From contig KL568543.1 in NCBI GenBank assembly GCA_000715605.1, positions 79,202-84,355 of the forward strand: 5,154 nt of DNA. Reading direction: 5' to 3'. Positions 5,119 through 5,154 of this stretch are shown here, piece by piece (position 1 is the stretch's first letter; the number at the start of each line of letters is the position of its first letter). Made by a program: the position numbers and the translations under genes. Source of the DNA: Streptomyces speibonae. Lineage in GTDB: Bacteria; Actinomycetota; Actinomycetes; Streptomycetales; Streptomycetaceae. A model generated the notes under the pieces. That model was not told the origin of the DNA, searched no databases, and was given only the letters and a program-made list of their open reading frames with translations.

Positions 5119-5154
5119 TCAGAACAGCGGCTCGGGCAGCACACCCTCCAGGGC
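5119..5154 (-). CDS. C-terminal end of an unidentified gene, cut by window edge
   Basis: Read on the minus strand, 11 sense codons (ALEGVLPEPLF) run to a TGA at 5121-5119. Third codon positions are nearly all G or C, as in the other genes, and the convergent layout with a hairpin before the stop fits a real gene end. The rest lies beyond the right edge, so the product cannot be named. Confidence 0.5.
   Translation of the reverse strand, partial: ALEGVLPEPLF

Overview
The window is very GC-rich DNA. Its codons strongly prefer G or C at the third position, intergenic gaps are short, and two or three genes start with GTG. Together with the protein sequences this points to a high-GC actinomycete, most likely Streptomyces or a close relative. 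No plasmid, phage, insertion-sequence or CRISPR feature is visible, and no tRNA or rRNA was found. It reads as ordinary chromosomal DNA.

Left part (1-1342), plus strand: a uridine-kinase-like protein (148-780) whose nucleotide-binding P-loop is degenerate, then a two-CBS-domain protein resembling mycobacterial Hrp1 (886-1314). A perfect 22-bp palindrome (1319-1340) fills almost the whole gap between this gene and the convergent next one, and probably terminates both.

Middle part (1343-2717), minus strand: a CorA-family divalent cation transporter (1343-2470) with the GMN signature and an arginine-rich N-terminal extension. Upstream of it lies a 247-bp non-coding stretch that holds an AT-rich inverted repeat and a short 16-bp tandem repeat.

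Right part (2718-5154): a two-gene minus-strand operon with psuG (pseudouridine-5'-phosphate glycosidase, 3642-4553) followed six bases later by a PfkB-family sugar kinase (2718-3635), the expected pseudouridine kinase partner. Together they would phosphorylate pseudouridine and split it into uracil and ribose 5-phosphate. Divergent from psuG is a VOC/glyoxalase-fold gene (4654-5082). At the right edge the last 11 codons of another minus-strand gene are visible (5119-5154).

How the genes may work together: only psuG and the kinase form a convincing functional unit. A uridine-kinase homologue about 3 kb away fits a nucleoside-salvage theme, but its lost catalytic motifs argue against simple uridine phosphorylation. 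CorA, the CBS protein and the VOC protein have no clear tie to that pathway. I see no clear new multi-gene system. The most unusual items are the degenerate kinase, the Hrp1-like protein lacking both disulfide cysteines, the altered NXXE motif in the PfkB kinase, and the structured corA upstream region.
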